Shown in pieces: positions 1 through 7,924 of a DNA stretch of 64,000 nt; the stretch's first letter is position 1; every line of letters starts with the position of its first letter. Both the position numbers and the translations under genes were made by a program. Under the pieces are notes generated by a model. The model was given only the letters and a program-made list of their open reading frames with translations. It searched no databases and was not told where the DNA came from. This stretch comes from Pantoea sp. BAV 3049. Lineage in GTDB: Bacteria > Pseudomonadota > Gammaproteobacteria > Enterobacterales > Enterobacteriaceae. The stretch covers positions 4,514,686-4,578,685 of the forward strand of contig NZ_WHOY01000031.1 in the NCBI RefSeq assembly GCF_009765445.1, written 5' to 3'.

Positions 1-2
1 TG

Positions 3-197
3 CTGGCTCTGGGGCTGCATGGTTCTCTGGCCATCACTTCTATCCTGATGATTGCGCTGGCCGCTGGTTTCTTTGGCGTGGTGTTTGGTAACCGTTTTGG
101 TGTCCAGTCGCCGGATGCCGAAGCGACCTTACTGATCACTTCCGTTCTGAGTATCATTACCCTGCCGCTCTTCATTTCATTAACTTCAGGGATGTAA
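3..197 (+). CDS. mdcF: AEC-family (malonate) transporter, C-terminal end only
   Basis: The window opens inside this gene; only the last 64 codons are visible, ending TAA at 195-197. The fragment is very hydrophobic and reads as the last membrane helices of an auxin-efflux-carrier type permease, with a PDAEATLLITSVLS stretch and the ending FISLTSGM. It sits 1 bp before mdcG, so it is probably the malonate importer MdcF of the malonate decarboxylase cluster. The family call from this tail is good; the specific name rests mainly on context. The rest of the operon (decarboxylase subunits) would lie upstream of the window. Confidence 0.7.
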   Translation: MALGLHGSLAITSILMIALAAGFFGVVFGNRFGVQSPDAEATLLITSVLSIITLPLFISLTSGM

Positions 198-198
198 C

Positions 199-816
199 AT
201 GCAACAGGCTTTCCGCGCACACGATTTGTTATGGCTGACCTCCGCCGACCGCCTGCAGGGCGATCTGCCGGAGTGGGTGGCCAGCCAGTGGCAATCGGCT
301 TATCCGCTGGTGGTCCGGCGTGACAGTGATGCCGGAGGCCGTATTCCTGTTGGCGTGCGTGGGCTGCGACGCGATCAGCGTGCGGCGGCGTGGGTGGATG
401 CTTCCGCTGTGCGCTGCCACACGGCCCCGGAGGAGTTGAGCCGCAATGAAGTTTTACTGCGCTCGCCTTTCGTTTCACTGCCGCCGGTGCAGTCAGCGAT
501 TCAGCTGGCAGCGCACTCCTGGCCCTGGCAGTGGGGTATCACTGGCAGCGTCGGCTATGCGCTGGCGACTGAAGTGCCGGTGATGCATGCCGACAGCGAT
601 CTGGATCTGCTGATCCGCTGTGACAGGCCAGTTTCCGGGGAAGATCTGGGACGCTGGCAGCAGCTTAGCCAGCGCCTGTTGTGCCGGGTGGATACGCAGG
701 TGGAGACGCCACAGGGCGCATTTGCGCTGGCGGAATGGCTGCGGGACGGGCGGGTCATGCTAAAAACCAACCACGGGCCTTGTCTGACGTCCACGCCCTG
801 GGAGGAACCCGCATGA
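199..816 (+). CDS. mdcG: malonate decarboxylase holo-ACP synthase (phosphoribosyl-dephospho-CoA transferase)
   Basis: 205 aa. Known role of the family: transfers the 2'-(5''-phosphoribosyl)-3'-dephospho-CoA prosthetic group onto the acyl carrier subunit MdcC of malonate decarboxylase. The sequence shows the nucleotidyltransferase-like signature GSVGYALATEVPVMHADSDL followed by DLLIR at about residues 115-137, with the acidic S-D-L-D metal-binding motif. The start has AGGG 9 nt upstream and lies 1 bp after the transporter stop. The stop overlaps the next start (ATGA at 813-816), typical of translational coupling with mdcH. Length fits the family. Confidence 0.92.
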   Translation: MQQAFRAHDLLWLTSADRLQGDLPEWVASQWQSAYPLVVRRDSDAGGRIPVGVRGLRRDQRAAAWVDASAVRCHTAPEELSRNEVLLRSPFVSLPPVQSAIQLAAHSWPWQWGITGSVGYALATEVPVMHADSDLDLLIRCDRPVSGEDLGRWQQLSQRLLCRVDTQVETPQGAFALAEWLRDGRVMLKTNHGPCLTSTPWEEPA

Positions 817-1718
817 AAATTTTACTGACTTTTCCCGGTCAGGGGCCGCAGCGGCCAGGCATGTTGCAGGATTTACCTGACGGGGAAGCTATTCTGCGCG
901 AAGCCAGCGAAGTGCTGGGAGAAGCCGCCGACCGGCTGGATACGCCTGACGCATTGCGCCACACGCGGGCAGTGCAGCTTTGTCTGCTGATTGCCGGGGT
1001 GGCACATGCCCGCGCATTGCAGGCGCAGGGGCTGGAACCGGATATGACCAGCGGCCTGTCGATTGGCGCTTATCCGGCGGCAGTGGTGGCCGGAGCGCTG
1101 GACTTTGATGATGCGCTCCGGCTGGTGGCTCTACGCGGTGAGCTGATGGAGCAGGCTTATCCGCAGGGCTACGGCCTGACCGCGATTATCGGCCTGTCGC
1201 TGAACCAGCTGGAGCCGCTGCTGGGCAATGACAGCTGGATAGCCAATATCAACGCCGAGCGGCAGCTGGTGATTGCGGGCAGTGAGGCGGCGATGAAAGC
1301 CGTGGCGGATAAAGCGCTGGAAGCAGGGGCGCAAAAGGCTCACCGGCTGGCGGTCAGCGTGCCTTCACATTGTGAGCTGCTGGCAGAACCGGCGGCAAAA
1401 CTGGCCGAAGCCTTTAAAGGCGTGACGCTTAAGCGCCCGCGCTGTGCCTGGCTGAGTGGCAGCAGCGGCCGGGTGCTGTGGCAGCCGGAGCAGATTGCTG
1501 ATGATCTGGCTTATAACATGTCGCGCACCGTGCGCTGGCACGAGGCGATGGTGGCAGCCAACGAGCGGGAAGTGCGACTGGCGATAGAGATGCCGCCCGG
1601 ATCGGTGCTGACGGGTCTGACCCGCCAGGCTTTCACCGCCGGAGAAGTGCTGTCACTGGAACAGGGTGGCAGCCAGCTGGCCCTGACGCTGGCTAGCCGT
1701 CTGCGGAGTCAGCGCTGA
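813..1718 (+). CDS. mdcH: malonate decarboxylase malonyl-ACP transacylase subunit (epsilon)
   Basis: 301 aa. FabD-like acyltransferase that loads malonyl from malonyl-CoA onto the MdcC thiol to prime the decarboxylase. Visible features: the N-terminal FPGQGPQRPGM motif of malonyl-CoA transacylases, the nucleophile motif GLSIGAYPAA at about residue 90 and a conserved VPSHCELL histidine segment. Translation can be read in frame from farther upstream, but the ATG at 813 overlapping the mdcG stop and preceded by GGAGG is clearly the real start. It ends convergently with mdcR, the two 3' ends overlapping by 26 bp. Confidence 0.92.
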   Translation: MKILLTFPGQGPQRPGMLQDLPDGEAILREASEVLGEAADRLDTPDALRHTRAVQLCLLIAGVAHARALQAQGLEPDMTSGLSIGAYPAAVVAGALDFDDALRLVALRGELMEQAYPQGYGLTAIIGLSLNQLEPLLGNDSWIANINAERQLVIAGSEAAMKAVADKALEAGAQKAHRLAVSVPSHCELLAEPAAKLAEAFKGVTLKRPRCAWLSGSSGRVLWQPEQIADDLAYNMSRTVRWHEAMVAANEREVRLAIEMPPGSVLTGLTRQAFTAGEVLSLEQGGSQLALTLASRLRSQR

Positions 1719-2631
1719 GCCGCTGGCGGCTGTACATCCTGCCCTCTGCCACCAGCGCCAGCAGGTTGGGATCGTGCTCGCGGTTGCGCTCAAAAACAAT
1801 CGCCAGCGCCTGCCGCATCTGATACTGCGGTGCCAGCTTAAGCAGCTGAACAGCATTCTCGTAAACGCTTTTCATCCTGCCCGGGATCAGCGTCAGCCCG
1901 ACGCCCGCCTGCACCAGGCTGAGCAGCGAGAAAATATCGTTTACCTGCATCTCAATATCTGGCTCAAATCCGGCGATGTTGAAGGCCTCTTTGAACCCCT
2001 GGTAGGTGGCAAAACCCTCAGCCAGCGAGACAAACTTATGCTGACGGAAGTCGCGCAGATCGGCCAGCGCCTGCATATCAAGCTCATAAGAGGCCGGAGC
2101 AGCCAGGAAAATATCATCTTCAAACAGGGGCAACACTTCATAGCGGTTCAGATCGATCTCCCCCTCGCTCACCGAAATCAGGATCGCATCCAGAAAACCC
2201 TCATCCAGCTTGGCCAGCAGCGTCTGGTTGGAGCCCATTGTCAGCTCAAGTTCCAGATCCGGACGGCGTAGCTTCATGCCCATAATCAGCTGCGGCACGG
2301 TGCGCAGCGTCAGTGAGTAGAGTGTTCCCAGCCGGATGCGTCCCTGACCGATCCCCGCCGTTTTCCTTGTCTCTTCAATCCCACGGGACATCACGTCCAT
2401 CGCTTCCTGACTATATTCGCACAGGGTATGCGCGGCAGGCAGCGGTACCAGATTTCTTCCCTGATGGATAAACAGCGGGCAGCGGACATTTTCCTCAAGT
2501 GTGTGCAGTGCGCGGTGCACGCTGACTGTGCTGATCCCCAGCGCTTCGGCAGTGCGGGCAATATTACCCCGCTGCATAAAAGCCATAAAAATGTGCAGTT
2601 TGCGGAAAGTTATGTCCAAATCGAACTTCAT
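1693..2631 (-). CDS. mdcR: LysR-family regulator of malonate decarboxylase genes
   Basis: 312 aa LysR-type regulator. The N-terminal winged HTH (LHIFMAFMQRGNIARTAEAL ... STVSVHRALHTLEE, residues 12-50) is followed by a substrate-binding domain starting near residue 93. In Klebsiella-type mdc clusters a LysR regulator named MdcR lies at the 3' end of the operon; placement and convergent orientation here match, so the assignment rests on family plus position. Its promoter lies in 2632-3042, shared back to back with oxdC, so a role at oxdC cannot be excluded. Confidence 0.85.
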   Translation of the reverse strand: MKFDLDITFRKLHIFMAFMQRGNIARTAEALGISTVSVHRALHTLEENVRCPLFIHQGRNLVPLPAAHTLCEYSQEAMDVMSRGIEETRKTAGIGQGRIRLGTLYSLTLRTVPQLIMGMKLRRPDLELELTMGSNQTLLAKLDEGFLDAILISVSEGEIDLNRYEVLPLFEDDIFLAAPASYELDMQALADLRDFRQHKFVSLAEGFATYQGFKEAFNIAGFEPDIEMQVNDIFSLLSLVQAGVGLTLIPGRMKSVYENAVQLLKLAPQYQMRQALAIVFERNREHDPNLLALVAEGRMYSRQRLSADSADG

Positions 2632-3042
2632 CAGTCTGACCTGTTTTGAGTCTGGCGAAAAAGGAATTTTACCTGCTTCTGCGATGCCGGGTTAAGGGAT
2701 TGAGGCTCAAAGGCAGCAGAAGGGGCTGAGCTGTAAGCATATATGTTATTTGTTCAGGCCCGGTTAATAAAAGAATTTGATGGCGAAGCGGCTGGAGTGA
2801 AGTTTGCTTCTGCAAAACAGGCTGGATGCAGCTTGTCCATACCCTTTTTAGGGGTAAAAGTGCAGTTTTTTATAAACATTTCTGAAGTAATGATGAAAGT
2901 TATTGATGGTTTTCTTTTTACATTTCAGCTTTATTCCAGTGCGTGACGAGAGTGATGAACTTTTATTGTGTAGTTATTCTTATTTGTCACCGCTGATCAC
3001 TGCGGTGGTTTTATCTGATAACCCTACACAAGGAAGCTCAAA
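2632..3042. other. intergenic region between divergent mdcR and oxdC
   Basis: 411 bp without a convincing gene. It must hold the promoters of mdcR (leftward) and oxdC (rightward). A short reading frame at 2743-2946 has no ribosome-binding site or recognisable sequence. A small inverted repeat (ACCGC, 8-nt loop, GCGGT) lies at 2989-3006, about 37 bp before the oxdC start, and could be an operator or leader hairpin. No clear -35/-10 pair was identified. Confidence 0.5.
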
Positions 3043-4266
3043 ATGAATCCAATAACTCGCCGCAGTTTTATGGCGTTTGCTGCCGGTGGAACGGTAGCAC
3101 TGGCTGCTGGCAAGGTTCACGCGCATGACCAGACGGTAGTGGCTCAGCCCTGGACGGGCAAAATGGGCGGCAGCGATCCGGGGCCGAACGATCCGCTGCG
3201 GCAGGGCGAAAACCCGGACATCGTCAACCCTCCTTCCACTGACAGCGGCACCTTGCCAAATCTGCGTTTCTCCTACAGTGATTCCCACGTCCGTAAAGGC
3301 TCTGGTGGCTGGACGAGGCAGATTACCGAACGTGAGCTGGGCGTGTCGAAAAGCATTGCTGGCGTGAATATGCGTCTGAACACTGGCGGTATTCGCGAGT
3401 TGCACTGGCATAAAGAGGGCGAGTGGGCTTACATGCTTTACGGTAAGGCGCGTATTACCGCGCTGGACGTCGACGGAAACTGGTTTGTTGATGATGTGGG
3501 CGTGGGCGATCTGTGGTACTTCCCGTCGGGTGTGCCGCACTCCATTCAGGGATTGGGGCCGGATGGCTGTGAGTTCCTGCTGGCCTTTGACAGTGGCAGT
3601 TTTGATGAGGACAGCACCTTCCTGCTGAGCGACTGGTTTAAGCATGTGCCACCTGACGTGCTGGCGAAAAACTTCGGCGTGCCGGCAGAGACGTTCAGCA
3701 AGCTGCCATCCCCGGCCGACGAATATATTTTTGCCGCCAATGCCCCTGGCGCCCTGAGTGACGATGCGATAGCAGGCGCTACACGTTCCTCCATGGCGTT
3801 CAGCCACCGGATGATGGCGCAAAAGCCGATTACCCTGAAAGGCGGCACGGTGCGCATTACCGATTCATCAACCTTCAAAGCGTCGAAAACCATCGCCGCC
3901 GCGCTGGTGGAGTTGCAGCCTGGCGCGATGCGTGAACTGCACTGGCATCCCAACACCGACGAGTGGCAATACTATCTTGAAGGCGAAGGCCGGATGGGGG
4001 TGTTTGCCTCTTCCGGACAGGCAAGGACATTTGATTTCCGCGCCGGGGATGTCGGCTACGTACCGTTTGCGATGGGGCATTATGTGGAAAACACCGGTAA
4101 TAAGCCGCTGCGCTTTCTCGAACTGTTCAAAAGCAGTTATTACGCCGATATCTCCCTTAATCAGTGGCTGGCCTCCACGCCGCCGGAGTTGGTGCGCCAG
4201 CACCTGCATCTCGACGATACTTTTATGAATGCGCTGGATAAGACTAAAAAGCCGATCGTGGGATAA
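3043..4266 (+). CDS. oxdC: oxalate decarboxylase, bicupin, Tat-exported
   Basis: 407 aa. Predicted Mn-dependent conversion of oxalate to formate and CO2. A twin-arginine signal (TRRSFMAFAAGG, residues 6-17, then VHAHD) predicts periplasmic export. Two cupin domains are visible: RELHWHKEGEWAYML (about residue 113) with a later GVPHSIQG histidine, and RELHWHPNTDEWQYYL (about residue 297) with a later GHYVENTG histidine, giving two sets of H-x-H, Glu and His metal ligands. The lid-like FDEDST segment after cupin 1 resembles the SENST loop that distinguishes decarboxylase from oxidase in Bacillus OxdC. Start has AAGGA 8 nt upstream. It appears monocistronic, with a terminator at 4298. Confidence 0.9.
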   Translation: MNPITRRSFMAFAAGGTVALAAGKVHAHDQTVVAQPWTGKMGGSDPGPNDPLRQGENPDIVNPPSTDSGTLPNLRFSYSDSHVRKGSGGWTRQITERELGVSKSIAGVNMRLNTGGIRELHWHKEGEWAYMLYGKARITALDVDGNWFVDDVGVGDLWYFPSGVPHSIQGLGPDGCEFLLAFDSGSFDEDSTFLLSDWFKHVPPDVLAKNFGVPAETFSKLPSPADEYIFAANAPGALSDDAIAGATRSSMAFSHRMMAQKPITLKGGTVRITDSSTFKASKTIAAALVELQPGAMRELHWHPNTDEWQYYLEGEGRMGVFASSGQARTFDFRAGDVGYVPFAMGHYVENTGNKPLRFLELFKSSYYADISLNQWLASTPPELVRQHLHLDDTFMNALDKTKKPIVG

Positions 4267-4297
4267 GTTATTCGTTGCTGATAGTTTGATATTTTTC

Positions 4298-4330
4298 AGA
4301 AGGAGAGAGTCTGATATCTCCTTCTATTTT
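4298..4330 (+). terminator. intrinsic terminator after oxdC
   Basis: Perfect 9-bp inverted repeat AGAAGGAGA (4298-4306) / TCTCCTTCT (4317-4325), then ATTTTTC. It lies 32 bp downstream of the oxdC stop. Confidence 0.75.
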
Positions 4331-4483
4331 TCATTTCATGTTTTTTACATGATTATCATCGCACTGAAATACATCATTATGAATGCCTTCGTTAATTTTA
4401 ACGAAGTTTGATTGGATCGCTTACTCAAGTGATAAAACTCACAGTATAAATAACAGGGTGCAAAATATTCTGGTTCAGTTTGA

Positions 4484-4639
4484 AGGGGGGAAGGTAAAGT
4501 CCAATGCCACTTCGATGGGCATTTTAGCTATCAGTATGAGCTGATCCGCGCCACGCGCGCACGCCAGGTAGTGGCTGCTTTTGTCTCGCCTTATGAGGTA
4601 CAGGAAATGGCGGCGCGCGCTTCGGCAGTGTTGAGCTGA
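4484..4639 (+). pseudogene. possible 3' remnant of an unrecognised gene
   Basis: Within the 494-bp gap between oxdC and the acid phosphatase, one frame stays open from 4484 to TGA at 4639 and reads like real protein: ...HFDGHFSYQYELIRA, TRARQVVAAFVSP, YEVQEMAARASAVLS. GC-rich third positions match the neighbouring genes, unlike the AT-rich flanks. There is no start codon with a ribosome-binding site and the frame is closed upstream, so it looks like the last ~50 codons of a gene lost by deletion. I do not recognise the family. The rest of the gap holds the oxdC terminator and the phosphatase promoter region. Confidence 0.35.
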
Positions 4640-4760
4640 AACAGCGAAATTAAGTTCTGGCGCTATTTGGTAACAAAGTATGCATTGTCTTATTTCTGTC
4701 ATACTTGTCTTCCAGCATGACTGCAGTTACTTAACCCCCTCAGTTTTATAAGGAACGGCA

Positions 4761-6038
4761 ATGCGCCCTCGTTACACTCTGCTGGCCGCCGCGCTGCTGG
4801 TCAGCCAGCTGGCCCAGGCAAAAACGGCCACTGTCTCACTGGATCACATCCGCGCTATCGTGAATACAACCACGCCAGCCAGCGATAACGCAGAGTTTGT
4901 GGCGTTTGATGCCGCGATTCAGCAGTCCCTGATCAACGCCCTGAAAGGGGATGCCAGCACGCTGACGCGCGACCAGGTTGAAGAGACCAAACAGAGCAAA
5001 ACGCTGGCCGATAAAAAGTGGCTGAAAGAGAGCAACTATGATTTCGGTAAAAAAGAGAACCAGCAGGCGGGTATCAAACTGCTTAATTCTTTCCCGACAT
5101 TGCCAAAAACGACTGTCGCCGCCAGCCTGAAAACGGTGGAAGACGTAAACCTGAACGCCACTCAGGGCCAGCGTATGCAGGCGCTGATCGATGCTGAAGG
5201 GCAGAATCATCTGTTCTTCCTCGCCGATGCGCTGGGGCCAAACCTGGGTCAGGCATTCCTGAATGCCTACAACAAAGGTGAAATCGGCAAAGCCGCTGCG
5301 CTGATCAAAGCCAGCGAAGTGAGCACCAGCGTGGCGAAGAAAGAGTTCAACAACCCGCGCCCGTTCCTGATCCCTGGCAACACCATCCACTTTGTGCCTG
5401 ACACGGCGGTGGTTAAGGATAACGTTCCTTATAAAGCGACTGAAGGCTCTTACCCGAGCGGCCACACCAATACCGCTTATACCGATGCCCTGTTGCTGGG
5501 TGAGATGTTGCCAGAGCGCTTTGTGCCGCTGGTCGATCGCGCTGCCCGCTACGGCTACTCGCGTATGGTGCTGGGCGTGCACTACCCGATTGACCTGATG
5601 GGATCGCGAATGGTGGCGCAGCGTAACGTTGCCCATTATCTGAACGATCCTGCTTACCGTAAGCTGTTCGTCGAGGCCCGTCAGCAGCTGCGCGACGCGC
5701 TGGAAAAAGAGTGTGGTTCTTCCCTGCAAGCTTGTGCTAAACCGCAGGGCGCAGCCGATCCGTACACGGCTCCGCAGATGAAGACCTTCTACCGCTACAC
5801 CATGAGCTACAACCTGCCGCAGGAAAAAGTGAAGCAGGTTCCGGTAGTGGCGCCGGAAGGCGCGGAAGTGCTGCTGAAAAGCGTATTGCCACATCTGAGC
5901 GATGCGCAGCGTCGTCACCTGATGGTATCGACCGCGCTGGCGGGGGGTTATCCGCTCTCTGGCAACACGCCTGAGCAGAATTTCTGGCAGCGGCTGGATC
6001 TTTCTGCTGCGGCCAGCGCCGGTCATCACGGTAGCTAA
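4761..6038 (+). CDS. class A acid phosphatase (PAP2 family), secreted
   Basis: 425 aa. A signal peptide (RPRYTLLAAALLVSQLAQAK) predicts periplasmic location. The three-part PAP2 phosphatase motif is complete: KKEFNNPRP (about residue 195), GSYPSGHTN (about 233, the class A bacterial acid phosphatase signature) and SRMVLGVHYPIDLMGSR (about 268). It should hydrolyse phosphomonoesters through a phospho-histidine intermediate. The protein is longer than classic PhoN (about 250 aa), with extra N-terminal (about 100 aa) and C-terminal (about 120 aa) parts. Start has AAGGA at the right spacing. No operon partner. The phosphatase call is firm; substrate is unknown. Confidence 0.88.
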   Translation: MRPRYTLLAAALLVSQLAQAKTATVSLDHIRAIVNTTTPASDNAEFVAFDAAIQQSLINALKGDASTLTRDQVEETKQSKTLADKKWLKESNYDFGKKENQQAGIKLLNSFPTLPKTTVAASLKTVEDVNLNATQGQRMQALIDAEGQNHLFFLADALGPNLGQAFLNAYNKGEIGKAAALIKASEVSTSVAKKEFNNPRPFLIPGNTIHFVPDTAVVKDNVPYKATEGSYPSGHTNTAYTDALLLGEMLPERFVPLVDRAARYGYSRMVLGVHYPIDLMGSRMVAQRNVAHYLNDPAYRKLFVEARQQLRDALEKECGSSLQACAKPQGAADPYTAPQMKTFYRYTMSYNLPQEKVKQVPVVAPEGAEVLLKSVLPHLSDAQRRHLMVSTALAGGYPLSGNTPEQNFWQRLDLSAAASAGHHGS

Positions 6039-6042
6039 AGGT

Positions 6043-6160
6043 CTATTTGCCTTTTGCTGCAGGCTGCGACGAAGTTCAACGCTCGGGGGGGAGCTAAGAC
6101 CCTGTCTTTGCCTTTTGTTTCAGGCAGCGACTTACCCCAAAGCTCGGGTAGCACAGGGTG
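6043..6160 (+). repeat. two imperfect tandem copies of a ~61-bp unit
   Basis: The segment TTTGCCTTTTG..CAGGC.GCGAC......GCTCGGG occurs at 6046-6087 and again at 6107-6148, a 61-bp period, with several mismatches. It begins directly after the acid phosphatase stop and is non-coding in appearance. No known insertion sequence ends are visible. It may be a genus-specific intergenic repeat. Confidence 0.6.
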
Positions 6161-6165
6161 GGAAT

Positions 6166-6219
6166 AAAGCGTCTCGTGTCACGGATGGCACGAGTCCGGC
6201 TGCCACCGAGGGCGCTTTT
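6166..6219 (+). repeat. nested hairpin element next to the tandem repeat
   Basis: Outer arms AAAGCG (6166-6171) and CGCTTT (6213-6218) enclose an 8-bp hairpin CTCGTGTC / GGCACGAG (6173-6180 and 6187-6194, loop ACGGAT, one G-T pair). TTTT follows the outer arm, so it could end transcription from the acid phosphatase. It could equally be part of a structured repeat continuing to about 6290. Confidence 0.45.
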
Positions 6220-6297
6220 GGCGTCCTTACGGGCAACCTGCGCCAGCACTTTGCTATCGCCAGCACGCTGTTAAAACTTCCCCACGCCAGAACTTTA

Positions 6298-6594
6298 TTA
6301 TGATGGCATCCCCGGATACACCCCCGGCCCAATCGGCAGCCCAAGTGCATACCACGCCAGCAGCAGCAGGATCCACACGCTGAAGAACACCAGCGGATAG
6401 GGGATAATCAGCACGTAGTAAGTGCCGAGCTGCGCATCTTTACGGTAACGCTGCAGAAATCCGAGGAACAGCGGCAGAAAGGGCGACATCACCACCAGTG
6501 CGGCATCGGATGATATATGGCTGAAGAAGGCAATAAACAGCACCATATAGCTGGCGGAGCTGTTGCACTGCGACTGGACCATGCCAACGCCCAA
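6298..6594 (-). pseudogene. AbgT-family transporter remnant with internal deletion
   Basis: The minus strand encodes a 98-aa frame whose end (LGTYYVLIIPYPLVFF, then WILLLLAWYALGLPIGPG) matches the C-terminus of AbgT-type (p-aminobenzoyl-glutamate) transporters. The beginning (ASYMVLFIAFFSHISSDAAL) resembles a segment from the N-terminal half of the same family (...SDAA.VV...). The two pieces meet near 6490, suggesting that about 400 of some 500 residues were lost. The 5' end is cut at about 6575, where a LysR remnant begins on the other strand. Family call from the C-terminal part is fairly confident; the internal deletion is inferred. Confidence 0.65.
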
Positions 6595-6936
6595 AGGCAG
6601 TTACTATCGCCTGTTGCACGAGCTGTTCACCGACATGGGCATGGCTCCGGCCATCAGCGTCACCTGCGAAACGTTTATGGCCTGCACCAGTCTGGTGGCG
6701 CAGAGCGATTTTATCAGCATCCTGTCGCTCGATGTGATTTCCGATCCCATTCTTGGCAATCAGCTGATGCCTTTGAACATTAAAGAAAAAATGCTGAAGG
6801 CCACTTTCTATCTGATTCAGCGCAAGGGCACCACGCTTACGCCAATGGGGCACACCTTGCGAGGCTGTTTCGGATGCACTGCCGCGGCGTTAAATTTCCG
6901 CTCAGTGAAGGAAGCTTGCGCGTTACTGGGGATTAA
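6578..6936 (+). pseudogene. LysR-family regulator, 3' remnant with a frameshift
   Basis: The plus strand reads as the C-terminal part of a LysR substrate-binding domain (MPTPKGSYYRLLHELF, CETFMACTSLVAQSDFISIL, IKEKMLKATFYLIQRKG). No N-terminal HTH is present; the sequence abuts the AbgT remnant at about 6578. Near 6856 the frame slips: after MGHTL the expected continuation ARLFRMHCRGVKFPL is found in another frame, ending at 6936, as if one G had been lost. A divergent LysR/transporter pair probably once stood here and was reduced by deletion. Confidence 0.7.
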
Positions 6937-6994
6937 AAAACCGTAATTTAGCTGCTAAAGTGAAAACACCTTTGGGAATTTTAAGGGCCATTTT

Positions 6995-7048
6995 ATGCCA
7001 CAAACAGTGCGGTTAATTGCCACCGAACAGCTGGAACGGAACTTATGA
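6995..7048 (+). CDS. possible 17-codon leader ORF coupled to the acetyltransferase
   Basis: ATG at 6995 has AAGGG 7 nt upstream, a better ribosome-binding site than the following gene has. It encodes MPQTVRLIATEQLERNL and stops at TGA 7046-7048, overlapping the ATG at 7045 of the GNAT gene (ATGA). This arrangement fits translational coupling. It could also be the broken start of an older gene. No similarity is recognised. Confidence 0.35.
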   Translation: MPQTVRLIATEQLERNL

Positions 7049-7545
7049 GCATGGACTATGTTTCACTGGCGCGTTATCAGCCGCGCTTTCAGTCGGGCGT
7101 GGTGGCGTTAATTCTGCCGATCCAGAACGCAGAATTTGGCATCGAAATCAGCGCGGAGCAGCAACCGGATCTCAGCGATATCGGAAACTTTTACCAGTCC
7201 GGCAGCGGCGATTTCTGGCTGGCGCTGAATGGTGATCGGGTGGTGGGTTGTATCGGCCTGAAGGATATCGGTAACCGGCAGGCAGCACTGCGTAAAATGT
7301 TTGTGGCCGAAGCGTGGCGGGGCAGGGATAAAGGCGTGGCTAATGCCCTGCTGAACACGCTGCTGGGCCATGCCTCTCAGCAGAAACTCAGCGATATTTT
7401 TCTGGGGACCACCAGTAAATTTCTGGCGGCGCATCGCTTTTATGAGAAAAATGGTTTTCAGGAAGTGCAACCGGACACATTGCCTGCGGCATTCCCGTTA
7501 ATGAAGGTCGACAGCAAGTTTTACCGGCTCTCCCTGCCAGTCTGA
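7045..7545 (+). CDS. GNAT-family N-acetyltransferase
   Basis: 166 aa. The GNAT fold core is visible: beta-strand region FWLALNGDRVVGCIGLKDIG (about residues 52-71), the acetyl-CoA binding motif FVAEAWRGRDKGVANALL (about 88-105, Q/R-x-x-G-x-G/A type) and the C-terminal AAHRFYEKNGFQEV (about 131-144). The substrate cannot be told. ATG at 7051 is a possible alternative start; 7045 overlaps the stop of a small upstream ORF. A GC-rich hairpin follows the stop. It appears to be a single-gene unit. Confidence 0.8.
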   Translation: MSMDYVSLARYQPRFQSGVVALILPIQNAEFGIEISAEQQPDLSDIGNFYQSGSGDFWLALNGDRVVGCIGLKDIGNRQAALRKMFVAEAWRGRDKGVANALLNTLLGHASQQKLSDIFLGTTSKFLAAHRFYEKNGFQEVQPDTLPAAFPLMKVDSKFYRLSLPV

Positions 7546-7549
7546 TTTT

Positions 7550-7573
7550 CAGGCCGCTGATTGCTGCGGCCTG
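7550..7573 (+). terminator. hairpin after the acetyltransferase gene
   Basis: Perfect 8-bp arms CAGGCCGC / GCGGCCTG with an 8-nt loop start 5 bp after the stop. The downstream tract (ACTTCTCC) is only weakly T-rich, so it is a likely but not ideal intrinsic terminator. Confidence 0.5.
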
Positions 7574-7924
7574 ACTTCTCCCTCGCGCCGGCATTCCCTC
7601 TCTTTCTGCATCTTTATTTCCCCCGGGCTTTAAAAGGCGATTTAAGCCAAATACCAGTCGATCCGTTATACAAAAAAAGCATAAAGAGCACTTTTTGAAA
7701 ATAACTCTATTTTTCAACTGGTTGAATCGATTCTACAGAATGTAAAGTGCTGTAAATCTACCATACCAGAAACATAAGTTAACATTTTTAACTTGCGAGT
7801 CACTTCTCCATAAAATCGTTAACGGTTATTTTATCAACGACCTTTTAGTTAGCAATAAAACAATTACTAAAGTAACTATTGTGTCGGGATCTTCTCCCGG
7901 TACGCTTGCACTGGAAATGTCGTC
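7574..7924. other. AT-rich region upstream of the gluconate dehydrogenase operon
   Basis: About 350 bp without a gene, strongly AT-rich between 7660 and 7880. It should hold the operon promoter and regulatory sites. I see no unambiguous promoter hexamers or operator palindrome, and no RNA gene. Confidence 0.5.

Noticed and set aside
2743..2946. 67-codon frame between mdcR and oxdC
   Set aside because: No ribosome-binding site, no recognisable protein, unlike the codon use of neighbours.
4836..6029. 397-codon open frame antisense to the acid phosphatase
   Set aside because: It is the complement of a clearly functional gene with all PAP2 motifs; the antisense protein shows no recognisable domain and no ribosome-binding site.
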